Shown: positions 1-5,238, counted from the first letter of the stretch. The stretch: DNA of 5,659 bases from Rickettsiales bacterium (GCA_031267375.1 JAIRZE010000104.1:1-5659); one strand, 5' to 3'. Notes: generated by a model not told the origin, from the letters alone. Made by a program: numbers and translations.

Positions 1-1
1 C

Positions 2-122
2 GTATAAAGTGTACCAGTTTTATTTTCATAAAATCCCTGATTTCTGCGACTCTGCTTTCCCGTTTAGTGGTACACTTTATACGGTGGTATAAAGTGTACC
101 ACCCTATGATTTCTGCGGCTCT
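2..122. repeat. Imperfect direct repeat upstream of the ygjV-like gene
   Basis: Copy A (2-53) and copy B (87-122) both start with GTATAAAGTGTACCA and continue with CCCT and GATTTCTGCGRCTCT. Copy A carries 18 extra bases (17-34), which include a small palindrome ATTTT-CAT-AAAAT (22-34), and copy B has two extra bases (AT, 106-107). A third motif copy lies inverted between them at 68-83. Copy A contains a GACTC (48-52), a GANTC methylation site, which is GGCTC in copy B. I see no coding potential here. The layout fits a duplicated regulatory leader or the remains of a small mobile element; the sequence does not decide which. Confidence 0.7.
67..102. promoter_or_regulatory. Perfect 16 bp palindrome, candidate operator for the ygjV-like gene
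   Basis: GTGGTACACTTTATAC (67-82) and GTATAAAGTGTACCAC (87-102) are perfect inverted repeats around a 4-base centre, ending 40 bases before the start codon at 143. A TATGAT hexamer at 105-110 could be a -10 box, which would put the palindrome over the -35 region. No good -35 hexamer is visible, so binding by a repressor or activator is inference. Alternatives are a transposon-end remnant or an RNA hairpin. Arm 68-83 can pair equally well with 1-16. Confidence 0.5.
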
Positions 123-142
123 TTAATAAAAGGGACCGCATT

Positions 143-748
143 ATGATTATTGGCGATTGGAGCTCTGCTACCTATATAACCAGCCAGGTTTTTGTCAGTC
201 TGGCTTATCTGTTATTGGCTTTCAGTTATTTTATTCACACAAGGCCGCGCTTGCTGGGGACCGCCATAACCAGCAATTTATTTATGGGTATCGGATTTTT
301 ATTGCTGAATGCCTGGGTCGGCTTGGGGATGTGCGTCGTTGCCATTTGCAGGGATATTGTCAGCGAAATTATTTGGTACAAGCGAAAGCCCGCGGACAAA
401 GAAAAAATTACCCGGTCTGATTTCTGGCTGCTGGGATTATGGGTATCTTTGTTTTCGGCAATAACATTTCTTACAATGGACGGATTTCCGACATTATTCG
501 CTTATTTCGCGACAATGTGCTTTACCATTTCAATCTGGCAGAAAAATGGATTGATTTACAGGCTGCTGGGAGTTCCTGTTGGCGTATTCTGGATAATATA
601 CAACATAGTGGTCAGCAGCTTTATGGGACTGATCCTGGAATCTGGTTTGCTGATTTTTGTAATCGCAGGATTGGCTGTGTATATAAAGAAAAACTATTTC
701 GCCACGACGACCATCGCAGGGCGCAAGACCGTATCGCCGAACATATAG
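143..748 (+). CDS. YgjV-family inner membrane protein
   Basis: This 201-residue protein is very hydrophobic, with about six to seven predicted membrane segments (roughly 11-31, 39-58, 59-70, 93-112, 114-132, 138-158 and 161-182). It resembles the YgjV family of bacterial inner membrane proteins, about 180 residues in E. coli, whose function is not established. The best match by eye is the C-terminal half: a segment ending in a short hydrophilic QKNGL (133-137), then WIIYN (150-154), then LESGLL (165-170). The family has the same order of short polar link, W-x-I-x-N and an acidic residue before the last helix. An arginine in AICRD (67-71) matches a conserved Arg of the family. The ATG is preceded by AAAAGGGA at 128-135, seven bases upstream, a good ribosome site. 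The last 18 codons, including the stop, are read antisense to the 3' end of grpE, so the tail after KKNYF is probably unconstrained. No partner gene suggests a substrate. Confidence 0.75.
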   Translation: MIIGDWSSATYITSQVFVSLAYLLLAFSYFIHTRPRLLGTAITSNLFMGIGFLLLNAWVGLGMCVVAICRDIVSEIIWYKRKPADKEKITRSDFWLLGLWVSLFSAITFLTMDGFPTLFAYFATMCFTISIWQKNGLIYRLLGVPVGVFWIIYNIVVSSFMGLILESGLLIFVIAGLAVYIKKNYFATTTIAGRKTVSPNI

Positions 749-1197
749 CCGGTTTGCAATTCTTGCGTTATGGTTCCGGCAGCCGCGCTGGCGCTTTCTT
801 CCAACTGTATCGCGTTATGAAACTGGGGATTCAAAGTCTGACCGACAGATTCTATTTTCGTAATTCCAACCTTGGACAATACCCCGCCCGCAGCGGCCGC
901 CAAAGCCGCAATGCCTGCGTCGTCCGGAGAATGCACGCCCGCGGCGCCAATAGCATCAATCAGCGGCAGAAAATTTTCCGCGGTTGAAACCGCGCGGGCC
1001 CGCGCCGCCGATGAAGCATCCAGCGCGCCGCGCCGCCTTGTATTTTCCAGTTCCGCCAAAGTCCGCAGATATTTGTCGTTCAGTTCCGCAAGCTGATTTT
1101 GCAATTCAGCAATTACGGTTTCAGCCGGAGTTGATTCCACGGCTTCTGTTTCCGGCAATTCTGCGGATTCGTTCAATATTTCTTTTTCTTTGGTCAT
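694..1197 (-). CDS. grpE: GrpE, nucleotide exchange factor of DnaK
   Basis: This 167-residue protein is a short GrpE (E. coli 197). GrpE releases ADP from DnaK in the cytoplasm during the DnaK/DnaJ folding cycle. An acidic, disordered N-terminus (1-27) leads into a long helix suited to coiled-coil dimerisation (about 28-75, with ELENTRRR at 49-56). The C-terminal beta domain carries the strongest signature: LNPQFHNAI (122-130), then LQTGYMFGDTVLRPAMVVVAK (147-167). The stretch 57-90 is rich in Ala and Ser where most GrpE proteins have charged residues, so the middle helix is divergent. The ATG has only a weak purine stretch (AAAGAA) directly in front. The gene starts 19 bases after the tpiA stop, which suggests co-transcription and possibly translational help from tpiA. 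dnaK, dnaJ and hrcA are not in view. No terminator is visible before the convergent ygjV-like gene. Identity is secure from the C-terminal motif. Confidence 0.95.
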   Translation of the reverse strand: MTKEKEILNESAELPETEAVESTPAETVIAELQNQLAELNDKYLRTLAELENTRRRGALDASSAARARAVSTAENFLPLIDAIGAAGVHSPDDAGIAALAAAAGGVLSKVGITKIESVGQTLNPQFHNAIQLEESASAAAGTITQELQTGYMFGDTVLRPAMVVVAK

Positions 1198-1216
1198 TTC
1201 TTTGACTTTATAATAA

Positions 1217-1930
1217 TTATACCGCTGTTATTATAGGTATAAAGTCTTCCGGTTTCAAGCTGGCACCGCCGACCAAGACTCCATCAACCCCATCTATGCC
1301 CATAATCTCAGCCGCGTTGCTGCCCTTTACCGATGCCCCGTACAGCACCGGAGTCCCACCAAGTCCCATTTCATTTAATACCTTGGCAATATGAGTATGC
1401 GCCGCAGCGATTTCATCATTCGTAGGCGTCAAGCCCGCGCCAATCGCCCAGCGCGGTTCGTACGCGACAATCAAGAGCGGAGAGCGGAGAGCGGAGAGCG
1501 AAGTTGGGACAGAGCCTTTTAATTGTTTCTCTATAACCGCCAATGTCTGTCCAGCGTCTTTTTCATCTGCCAATTCGCCCACGCATATAATCGGGGTCAG
1601 GTTCGCGGCCAATGCCTGTTCCGCTTTTTTGCGAACTATCTCGTCCGTTTCGTTATGATACTGACGGCGCTCGCTGTGGCCGACAATCACATACTTGGCG
1701 CCGTTGGCCGCTATCATTTCTGCGGAAACTTCCCCCGTAAAGGCGCCCTTTGCTTCCGACGAACAATCTTGCGCGCCCAATGTCAGGTGTCCCGTCATAT
1801 CCCACAGCAGAGTATACGGCGGGCATATAATAACCGTGTTATCTGTTTTAACATCTGCCAGCGCCGCCGCCATTGCGGTCAGCATCGCGCGCGTTCCATT
1901 CATTTTCCAATTTCCTGCAATAATCTTCAC
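1217..1930 (-). CDS. tpiA: Triosephosphate isomerase
   Basis: This cytoplasmic TIM-barrel enzyme interconverts dihydroxyacetone phosphate and glyceraldehyde 3-phosphate. At 237 residues it is slightly short (family about 250). Substrate Lys9 lies in NWKMNG (7-12), the electrophile His85 in GHSERR (84-89), and catalytic Glu158 in YEP (157-159). The phosphate loops are YGASV (197-201) and VGGASL (220-225). Loop 6 reads YEPRWAIGAG where the usual form is YEPVWAIGTG, and the first phosphate loop has Ala for the usual Gly (YGGSV). The start is GTG at 1930-1928. The codons match the family N-terminus (MKIIAGNWKMN), and AAGGAG (1943-1938) sits seven bases upstream. A 7-bp tandem repeat (1474-1500) encodes the segment just before the catalytic strand. 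The gene is divergent from the PpiD-like gene and leads an apparent operon with grpE. All catalytic residues are present, so the enzyme is probably active. Confidence 0.97.
   Translation of the reverse strand: MKIIAGNWKMNGTRAMLTAMAAALADVKTDNTVIICPPYTLLWDMTGHLTLGAQDCSSEAKGAFTGEVSAEMIAANGAKYVIVGHSERRQYHNETDEIVRKKAEQALAANLTPIICVGELADEKDAGQTLAVIEKQLKGSVPTSLSALRSPLLIVAYEPRWAIGAGLTPTNDEIAAAHTHIAKVLNEMGLGGTPVLYGASVKGSNAAEIMGIDGVDGVLVGGASLKPEDFIPIITAV
1474..1500. repeat. 7-bp microsatellite (AGAGCGG) inside tpiA
   Basis: Three full AGAGCGG units (1474-1480, 1481-1487, 1488-1494) and a partial fourth (AGAGCG, 1495-1500) run without a mismatch. In the tpiA reading direction they encode about residues 144-152 (SLSALRSPL), ending six residues before the catalytic Glu158. 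Seven is not a multiple of three, so gain or loss of one unit would shift the frame. Confidence 0.9.
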
Positions 1931-1972
1931 TTGATTTCTCCTTGGTTGTTTTGCTATCTTATACGAAAAGGA
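1931..1972 (+). promoter_or_regulatory. Candidate promoter and ribosome site of the PpiD-like gene
   Basis: The 48-base divergent gap contains TTGATT (1931-1936), 18 bases, then TATCTT (1955-1960), a passable sigma70-like pair. It is followed by the ribosome site AAAAGGA (1966-1972), six bases before the ATG at 1979. The predicted transcript would start close to the ribosome site, so the leader would be very short. The same bases contain the tpiA ribosome site on the other strand (1943-1938), so initiation at the two genes may interfere. The ribosome site is convincing; the promoter boxes are only plausible. Confidence 0.4.
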
Positions 1973-1978
1973 TACAAA

Positions 1979-3397
1979 ATGCTAGAATATTTAAGAAATG
2001 GCGCCAACAGCAAACTGGGCAAATTTTTACTGGGCTTATTAACTTTCTCATTCGTGGGTTGGGGCGTCGCAGATTGGGTGCTGGGCGGTGGTGCTTCTGA
2101 CGATGCCATTATGCGCGTCGGCGGTGATAAAATCACACAGGGACAATTTGAGCGCGAAAAGTCAAACCAAATGTCCCGCTTGTCAAAGCCACAGCAAAAA
2201 CAGATTTATACAGAACCCGCCGCCGCGAGAGAGTTTTACGGCCAGGTCTTGTCCACTTTGACTACGCGCGCTTATCTGGAATGCCGCGCGAATGATTTGG
2301 GCTTTCGCGTTTCCGATCGCGAAATCGCGAATATTATAAAGCGGACCCCGGACTTTCAAGAATCCGGACAATTCGCGTCTTATAAATTTGACCGTATGCT
2401 GTCTGATATCGGTTTGACCGAGCGGGGCTATGCCGCCATTTTGCGCGCCACAGTTTTGCGGGAAATGGTTCTGGGCGGCTTGAACATATCCGCGCCAGTG
2501 CCGGAATTTGCGGCAACCGCGCTGTACAACGCGCGTTATAAAGAGCGCGGAATTGAATATTCTGCTGTCAGTTTTGCGGATTTCAAAGCCACGGGCAATC
2601 CGACAGACGAACAATTACAGGAAATATATGCCAGAAATCCGAAAATAATTCCGGAAACGCGGACGGCATCCTATGTCTTGATTCCTGCGGATATGGCCCA
2701 GCCCGACAGCTATGACAAGGGTTATGCGCGCGCGCAAAAAACCGAAGACGCAATCATCAGCGGCGAACCTTTGGACGCTGCGGCCAAGGCCAATGGTGCG
2801 AAGTTTGTTGCGTTGGGCTCGTTTGCGGCGGCCCGGCATCCTGCGGATCCGGTGCTGACCGATTCGGTTGTGGCAAAGATTTTTACTATGGACGAAGGAA
2901 TAGAATCCGAGATTATTGAAACCAAGCAGGGCTTTGCGATTATCCGCGTGGAAAAAATAGCGCCGGCGCACAATGCCGACTTTAACACCGTGCGTGGCGA
3001 ATTGACGGCTCTGTGGCGGGCGGAACAGCAGAAAAAGCAGGCATATCTGCGCGCAAACGAACTGCTGATAAAATTGAACGAGAAAAATACTTTGGACAAT
3101 AAAAAGACTGCGACGATCTCGCGCGCGGCGGGGGGCGTTCCGACAGATGTTTTGGTTGCGGCGTTTGCGAATCCGGTGGGCGCAAAGACCATTGTCGCGG
3201 GGCAGGGGGCATATTATGTTCTGAATGTGCGGAATGAAATTTTGCCAAAAGCCGCCGCTGCGAAATTGAACGATTTGTCAAAGGAAGCGAAAAATATGCT
3301 GAATCGTGGCGTGCAAGATGATTATATGAATTTCTTGCAGCACGAATACCCGGTAAAAGTGAACGAGAAAATGTTCCAGCGCGTGGTGGGAAAGTAG
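1979..3397 (+). CDS. PpiD/SurA-like membrane-anchored peptidyl-prolyl isomerase family chaperone
   Basis: This 472-residue protein has one N-terminal membrane anchor (about 14-36) with a short cytoplasmic start and a large soluble part expected in the periplasm. The order resembles PpiD: MLEYLRNGANSKLGK then the anchor, a SurA-type N-terminal chaperone region (about 40-185, with VGGDKITQGQFE at 47-58), and a parvulin-like region (about 235-330) ending in DEGIESEIIETKQGFAIIRV (305-324). The last stretch matches the end of the parvulin fold. The middle of the parvulin region is compressed: the usual Gly-Gly-x-Leu-Gly loop is reduced to ALGSFAAARHPADPVL, so isomerase activity is doubtful and a chaperone role is more likely. 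It is shorter than E. coli PpiD (623 residues). The family assists folding of exported and outer-membrane proteins near the Sec translocon. The ATG at 1979 is chosen because AAAAGGA lies six bases upstream and the anchor follows at once. The open frame continues upstream to 1523, but that part is antisense to tpiA. Confidence 0.88.
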   Translation: MLEYLRNGANSKLGKFLLGLLTFSFVGWGVADWVLGGGASDDAIMRVGGDKITQGQFEREKSNQMSRLSKPQQKQIYTEPAAAREFYGQVLSTLTTRAYLECRANDLGFRVSDREIANIIKRTPDFQESGQFASYKFDRMLSDIGLTERGYAAILRATVLREMVLGGLNISAPVPEFAATALYNARYKERGIEYSAVSFADFKATGNPTDEQLQEIYARNPKIIPETRTASYVLIPADMAQPDSYDKGYARAQKTEDAIISGEPLDAAAKANGAKFVALGSFAAARHPADPVLTDSVVAKIFTMDEGIESEIIETKQGFAIIRVEKIAPAHNADFNTVRGELTALWRAEQQKKQAYLRANELLIKLNEKNTLDNKKTATISRAAGGVPTDVLVAAFANPVGAKTIVAGQGAYYVLNVRNEILPKAAAAKLNDLSKEAKNMLNRGVQDDYMNFLQHEYPVKVNEKMFQRVVGK

Positions 3398-3406
3398 GGA
3401 TAGCGT

Positions 3407-3433
3407 TGTATTAAACGCCGCGGCCCGCGGCGT
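3407..3433 (+). repeat. Outer imperfect arm and GC-rich hairpin beyond the left inverted repeat
   Basis: TGTATTAAACG (3407-3417) is matched by TGTATCAAAACG on the other strand at 3932-3921, so the similarity of the two cassette ends extends past the perfect repeats. Between it and the repeat core is a dyad, ACGCCGCGG / CCGCGGCGT (3415-3423 and 3425-3433). It could also help terminate the PpiD-like transcript, although no T-run follows. Confidence 0.6.
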
Positions 3434-3479
3434 CATCCCGGCGAAGGCCGGGATCCACTGCGCCGCAGGCTTTAACGCG
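3431..3479 (+). repeat. Left 49 bp inverted repeat of the GIY-YIG cassette
   Basis: This 49-base block is the exact reverse complement of 3860-3908. It contains a hairpin, ATCCCGGC-gaag-GCCGGGAT (3435-3454), and a second tight dyad, CTGCG-c-CGCAG (3458-3468). The CATCCCGGC...GCCGGGATC core resembles palindromic repeats that I recall as dispersed in alphaproteobacterial genomes. The block ends 16 bases from the GIY-YIG stop codon. Confidence 0.92.
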
Positions 3480-3495
3480 AAGCGATTACAAAAAA

Positions 3496-3834
3496 TTATG
3501 CATTATGAAGCATTTGCTGACGCACTTCTTCATATAAATCTTTCCATTCGGGATTCTTGCCGACAATAAGTCTGATTTTCCAATTCCTTTGCCATTCTTT
3601 TAATTGTCTTTCCCGCGCTGCCATATTCGCAACATCTTCAAAGTATTCGTAATATACCAATTTATCCACATCATATTCTGATGTGAATCCCTTATATGTT
3701 TTTGCTTTATGCTGGGATACTCGTTTTATTAAATTAGAAGTGGAACCTATGTACAAGGTTCCCATTTTATCACTGGCCATAATATAAACATATCCGGATT
3801 TGCGAAAAGGCGAAGTTTTTAATGAAAATCGCAT
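3496..3834 (-). CDS. Small GIY-YIG family nuclease, enclosed by inverted repeats
   Basis: From the ATG at 3834 this is a 112-residue single-domain GIY-YIG protein of the small YhbQ/UPF0213-like type, similar in architecture to the UvrC N-terminal nuclease domain. GYVYI (14-18) and LYIG (27-30) give the two name motifs. Arg38 and His42 lie in KRVSQH, the likely metal-binding Glu75 in ARERQLK (73-79), and the family-typical NPEWKDLYEE ends the domain (94-103). All the expected catalytic positions are present, so it is probably an active DNA nuclease; its substrate is unknown. The frame stays open to an ATG at 3933 that overlaps the ccrM stop (TAATG), which would give 145 residues. Those 33 extra residues are a translation of the right-hand repeat (including SSRRRPGSTAPQ), so I prefer the start at 3834, although its ribosome site is weak. 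Translational coupling to ccrM from 3933 remains possible. Only 16 and 25 bases separate the gene from the two repeats, so gene and repeats look like one unit. Confidence 0.88.
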   Translation of the reverse strand: MRFSLKTSPFRKSGYVYIMASDKMGTLYIGSTSNLIKRVSQHKAKTYKGFTSEYDVDKLVYYEYFEDVANMAARERQLKEWQRNWKIRLIVGKNPEWKDLYEEVRQQMLHNA

Positions 3835-3859
3835 AGTCTTGTCTTTTTTGGGGCGCTTG

Positions 3860-3908
3860 CGCGTTAAAGCCTGCGGCGCAGTGGATCCCGGCCTTCGCCG
3901 GGATGACG
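3860..3908 (-). repeat. Right 49 bp inverted repeat of the GIY-YIG cassette
   Basis: This is the exact reverse complement of 3431-3479, with the same ATCCCGGC-cttc-GCCGGGAT hairpin (3885-3904). After the perfect block the inner flanks still agree except for one inserted base (CGCG-AAGCG on the left, CGCGCAAGCG here). The repeat begins 25 bases upstream of the preferred GIY-YIG start codon, so it forms or abuts its 5' leader. Confidence 0.92.
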
Positions 3909-3932
3909 GCCTTGGCAGGCCGTTTTGATACA
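3906..3932 (-). repeat. Outer hairpin and imperfect arm beyond the right inverted repeat
   Basis: ACGGCCT-tggc-AGGCCGT (3906-3912 and 3917-3923) forms a hairpin outside the core. It is followed by TTT and then a TGTATCAAAACG (3932-3921, minus strand) that mirrors 3407-3417. The arm ends directly at the ccrM stop codon (3935-3933), so the whole cassette may span about 3407-3932. The hairpin sequence differs from that on the left although its position is the same, which suggests selection for folding rather than sequence. Confidence 0.55.
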
Positions 3933-5033
3933 TTAAGCTGCTTTCTTCATATTCTTCTTTAATTCACGGACATAGGCGCGCAGGTCGTCTATCGGTACCA
4001 ATTTGCCGTCCCGCTTTTCCGCACTCCAATAATCCCAGCCATTAAAGCTGGCCGTCCGCTGTATCTTCGCCGCCATTATATGTATGCTGGCTTTGCCGTG
4101 CAACGGATGAGTCAATTGTCCATCGCGCGTTATCATTACTCTGTCGCCTTTCGCCCCGACCAGAGTCTGTCCAGCGTACAGCAAGCCGCCGTCTATCAAT
4201 TCATTAAACGCCACGCGGATTTCTTCGCGCTTTGGATTTGCAACTTCCAACTCTCTTAAATCAATCGCGCTGGTTGCCGCGATTCGGTTGTTCGCCGCGG
4301 ATATATAGCCCGCGTCTTGTTCAAAGCCTATGAAATTCCGGCCCAATTCCTTTGCAACCGCGCCGGTGGTGCCGCTGCCCATAAAAGGATCCAAAATAAT
4401 ATCGCCCGCCCGCGTCGTAGCCAAGATTATCCGCCGCATTAAATCCGCCGGTTTCTGAGTATTATGCAGGCTTTTTCCGTCCTGGCCCTTTATGCGCTCT
4501 TCCCCCAGGCATATATTGAAGCCCCAGTCGCTGCGCATTTGCTTGCCGCCGTTTAATTTCTTCATAGTTTCGTAATTAAAGGTATATTTTCCGGTTTTTG
4601 TCGGGGTCGCCCAGATCAAAGTCTCGTGCGCGTTCGTAAATCTGGTCCCGCGAAAATTCGGCATAGGATTGGTTTTGACCCAAACGACATCATTCAATAT
4701 CCAAAATCCCATATCCTGCATAGCCGCGCCCATACGAAAGATATTATGATAGCTGCCAATGGCCCACAGACAGCCGTCGGGCTTTAACACCCGCTTGCAT
4801 TCTATCAGCCATTCGCGCGTGAATTTATCGTAATCCGCGACGCTTTCAAAGGAATCCCATTCGTCGCGCACCGCACGGGCGGCGGTTTGATCTTCGGGGC
4901 GGTACAGAGTCTTGGCGCCCAGCTGCAAATTATAAGGCGGATCGGCGAAAACGGCGTCAACGCAGGCATCCGGCAATTCTTTCATCCGGGCAATGCAGTC
5001 GCCTTGCGTAATTTTGTTAAGCAGTTCTCTCAC
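3933..5033 (-). CDS. ccrM: CcrM-type DNA adenine-N6 methyltransferase (GANTC)
   Basis: This is a beta-class adenine methyltransferase, with the catalytic motif DPPY (31-34) ahead of the cofactor motif DPFMGSGTTG (215-224). It uses S-adenosylmethionine to methylate adenine; in alphaproteobacterial CcrM the target is GANTC, and methylation state times cell-cycle genes. CcrM hallmarks visible here are DPPYNLQL, YDKFTREWL (68-76), IGSYHNIFR (92-100), GFWILNDVVW (109-118), NPMPNFRGTRF (122-132), NAHETLIWA (134-142) and TQKP (192-195). A C-terminal RAMA-type domain (about 261-358) ends in FNGWDYW and PIDDLRAYVR. At 366 residues it is close to Caulobacter CcrM (358). I chose the GTG at 5033 because the family starts a few residues before GDCI. 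The open frame continues to an ATG at 5189, but that extension translates the 8-bp repeat array. There is no ribosome site before the GTG. No restriction gene is adjacent, so it looks like a solitary methyltransferase. It is divergent from nrdR. Confidence 0.95.
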   Translation of the reverse strand: MRELLNKITQGDCIARMKELPDACVDAVFADPPYNLQLGAKTLYRPEDQTAARAVRDEWDSFESVADYDKFTREWLIECKRVLKPDGCLWAIGSYHNIFRMGAAMQDMGFWILNDVVWVKTNPMPNFRGTRFTNAHETLIWATPTKTGKYTFNYETMKKLNGGKQMRSDWGFNICLGEERIKGQDGKSLHNTQKPADLMRRIILATTRAGDIILDPFMGSGTTGAVAKELGRNFIGFEQDAGYISAANNRIAATSAIDLRELEVANPKREEIRVAFNELIDGGLLYAGQTLVGAKGDRVMITRDGQLTHPLHGKASIHIMAAKIQRTASFNGWDYWSAEKRDGKLVPIDDLRAYVRELKKNMKKAA

Positions 5034-5045
5034 AATGCATATTTT

Positions 5046-5051
5046 ATCATA
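5046..5051 (-). promoter_or_regulatory. Possible -10 box of ccrM
   Basis: TATGAT on the minus strand lies 12 bases before the GTG, so transcription would begin about five bases before the start codon. No matching -35 hexamer is seen and no Shine-Dalgarno sequence is present. A clear CtrA-type site (TTAA, seven bases, TTAA) and any GANTC are absent from 5034-5238. The call is weak. Confidence 0.3.
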
Positions 5052-5127
5052 AAAAGCCGTTTGAAAAAAGCGGGGCAGGGCGGTTGGAAAAAAATAAATT
5101 GCTTGATTTTTATAAAAAATGGGAAAT

Positions 5128-5195
5128 GGACAGATGGACAGATGGACAAAAGGACAGAAGGATAAATGTCCATCTGCCCTTTTGTCCATCTGTCC
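5128..5195. repeat. Two-orientation array of 8-bp units forming a long imperfect hairpin
   Basis: On the plus strand five 8-base units follow one another: GGACAGAT, GGACAGAT, GGACAAAA, GGACAGAA, GGATAAAT (5128-5167). On the minus strand four more run inwards: GGACAGAT, GGACAAAA, GGGCAGAT, GGACATTT (5195-5164). The arms 5136-5153 and 5178-5195 are perfectly complementary over 18 bp, and pairing continues imperfectly to the centre. The array sits between the divergent ccrM and nrdR genes and could terminate, insulate or bind a protein. It has none of the repeat-spacer regularity of a CRISPR array. Confidence 0.85.
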
Positions 5196-5201
5196 TTTCT
5201 C

Positions 5202-5231
5202 TTGACCTTTATAGAAAAAATTTGCTATATT
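5202..5231 (+). promoter_or_regulatory. Sigma70-like promoter of nrdR
   Basis: TTGACC (5202-5207) is followed after 18 bases by TATATT (5226-5231), or after 17 by CTATAT. The boxes are close to consensus. The expected transcription start falls about seven bases downstream, at or next to the A of the nrdR ATG (5239), and no ribosome site precedes that ATG. A leaderless mRNA is therefore inferred. Confidence 0.65.
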
Positions 5232-5238
5232 CCCCAGA

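Noticed and set aside
1..142. tRNA or small RNA gene
   Set aside because: The palindromes do not form a cloverleaf, and no T-run terminator follows a hairpin.
439..1205. Several plus-strand open frames over the end of the ygjV-like gene and across grpE
   Set aside because: They are shadows of the membrane protein and grpE in other frames, with low-complexity Arg, Ala and Ser composition and no recognisable motif.
1523..1978. Upstream open-frame extension of the PpiD-like gene
   Set aside because: It is antisense to tpiA and has no family similarity, whereas a good ribosome site and the membrane anchor mark the start at 1979.
2183..3281. Minus-strand open frames opposite the PpiD-like gene
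   Set aside because: GC-rich codons of the real gene leave the reverse strand open. The products have no domain, and the plus strand has clear PpiD-type features.
3906..3926. Intrinsic terminator on the plus strand (hairpin followed by TTTT)
   Set aside because: No plus-strand gene ends nearby except the PpiD-like gene more than 500 bases back. The hairpin is better explained as part of the repeat end, and the T-run is short.
3407..3932. Classical insertion sequence
   Set aside because: The only gene is a small GIY-YIG nuclease, no DDE or other known transposase is present, and no target-site duplication could be seen outside the repeats.
5034..5189. N-terminal extension of ccrM from an ATG at 5189
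   Set aside because: The extra 52 residues translate the 8-bp repeat array and an AT-rich leader. CcrM proteins start shortly before GDCI, which fits the GTG at 5033.
5128..5195. CRISPR array
   Set aside because: The units are only 8 bases, contiguous without spacers, and half are inverted. No cas gene is present.
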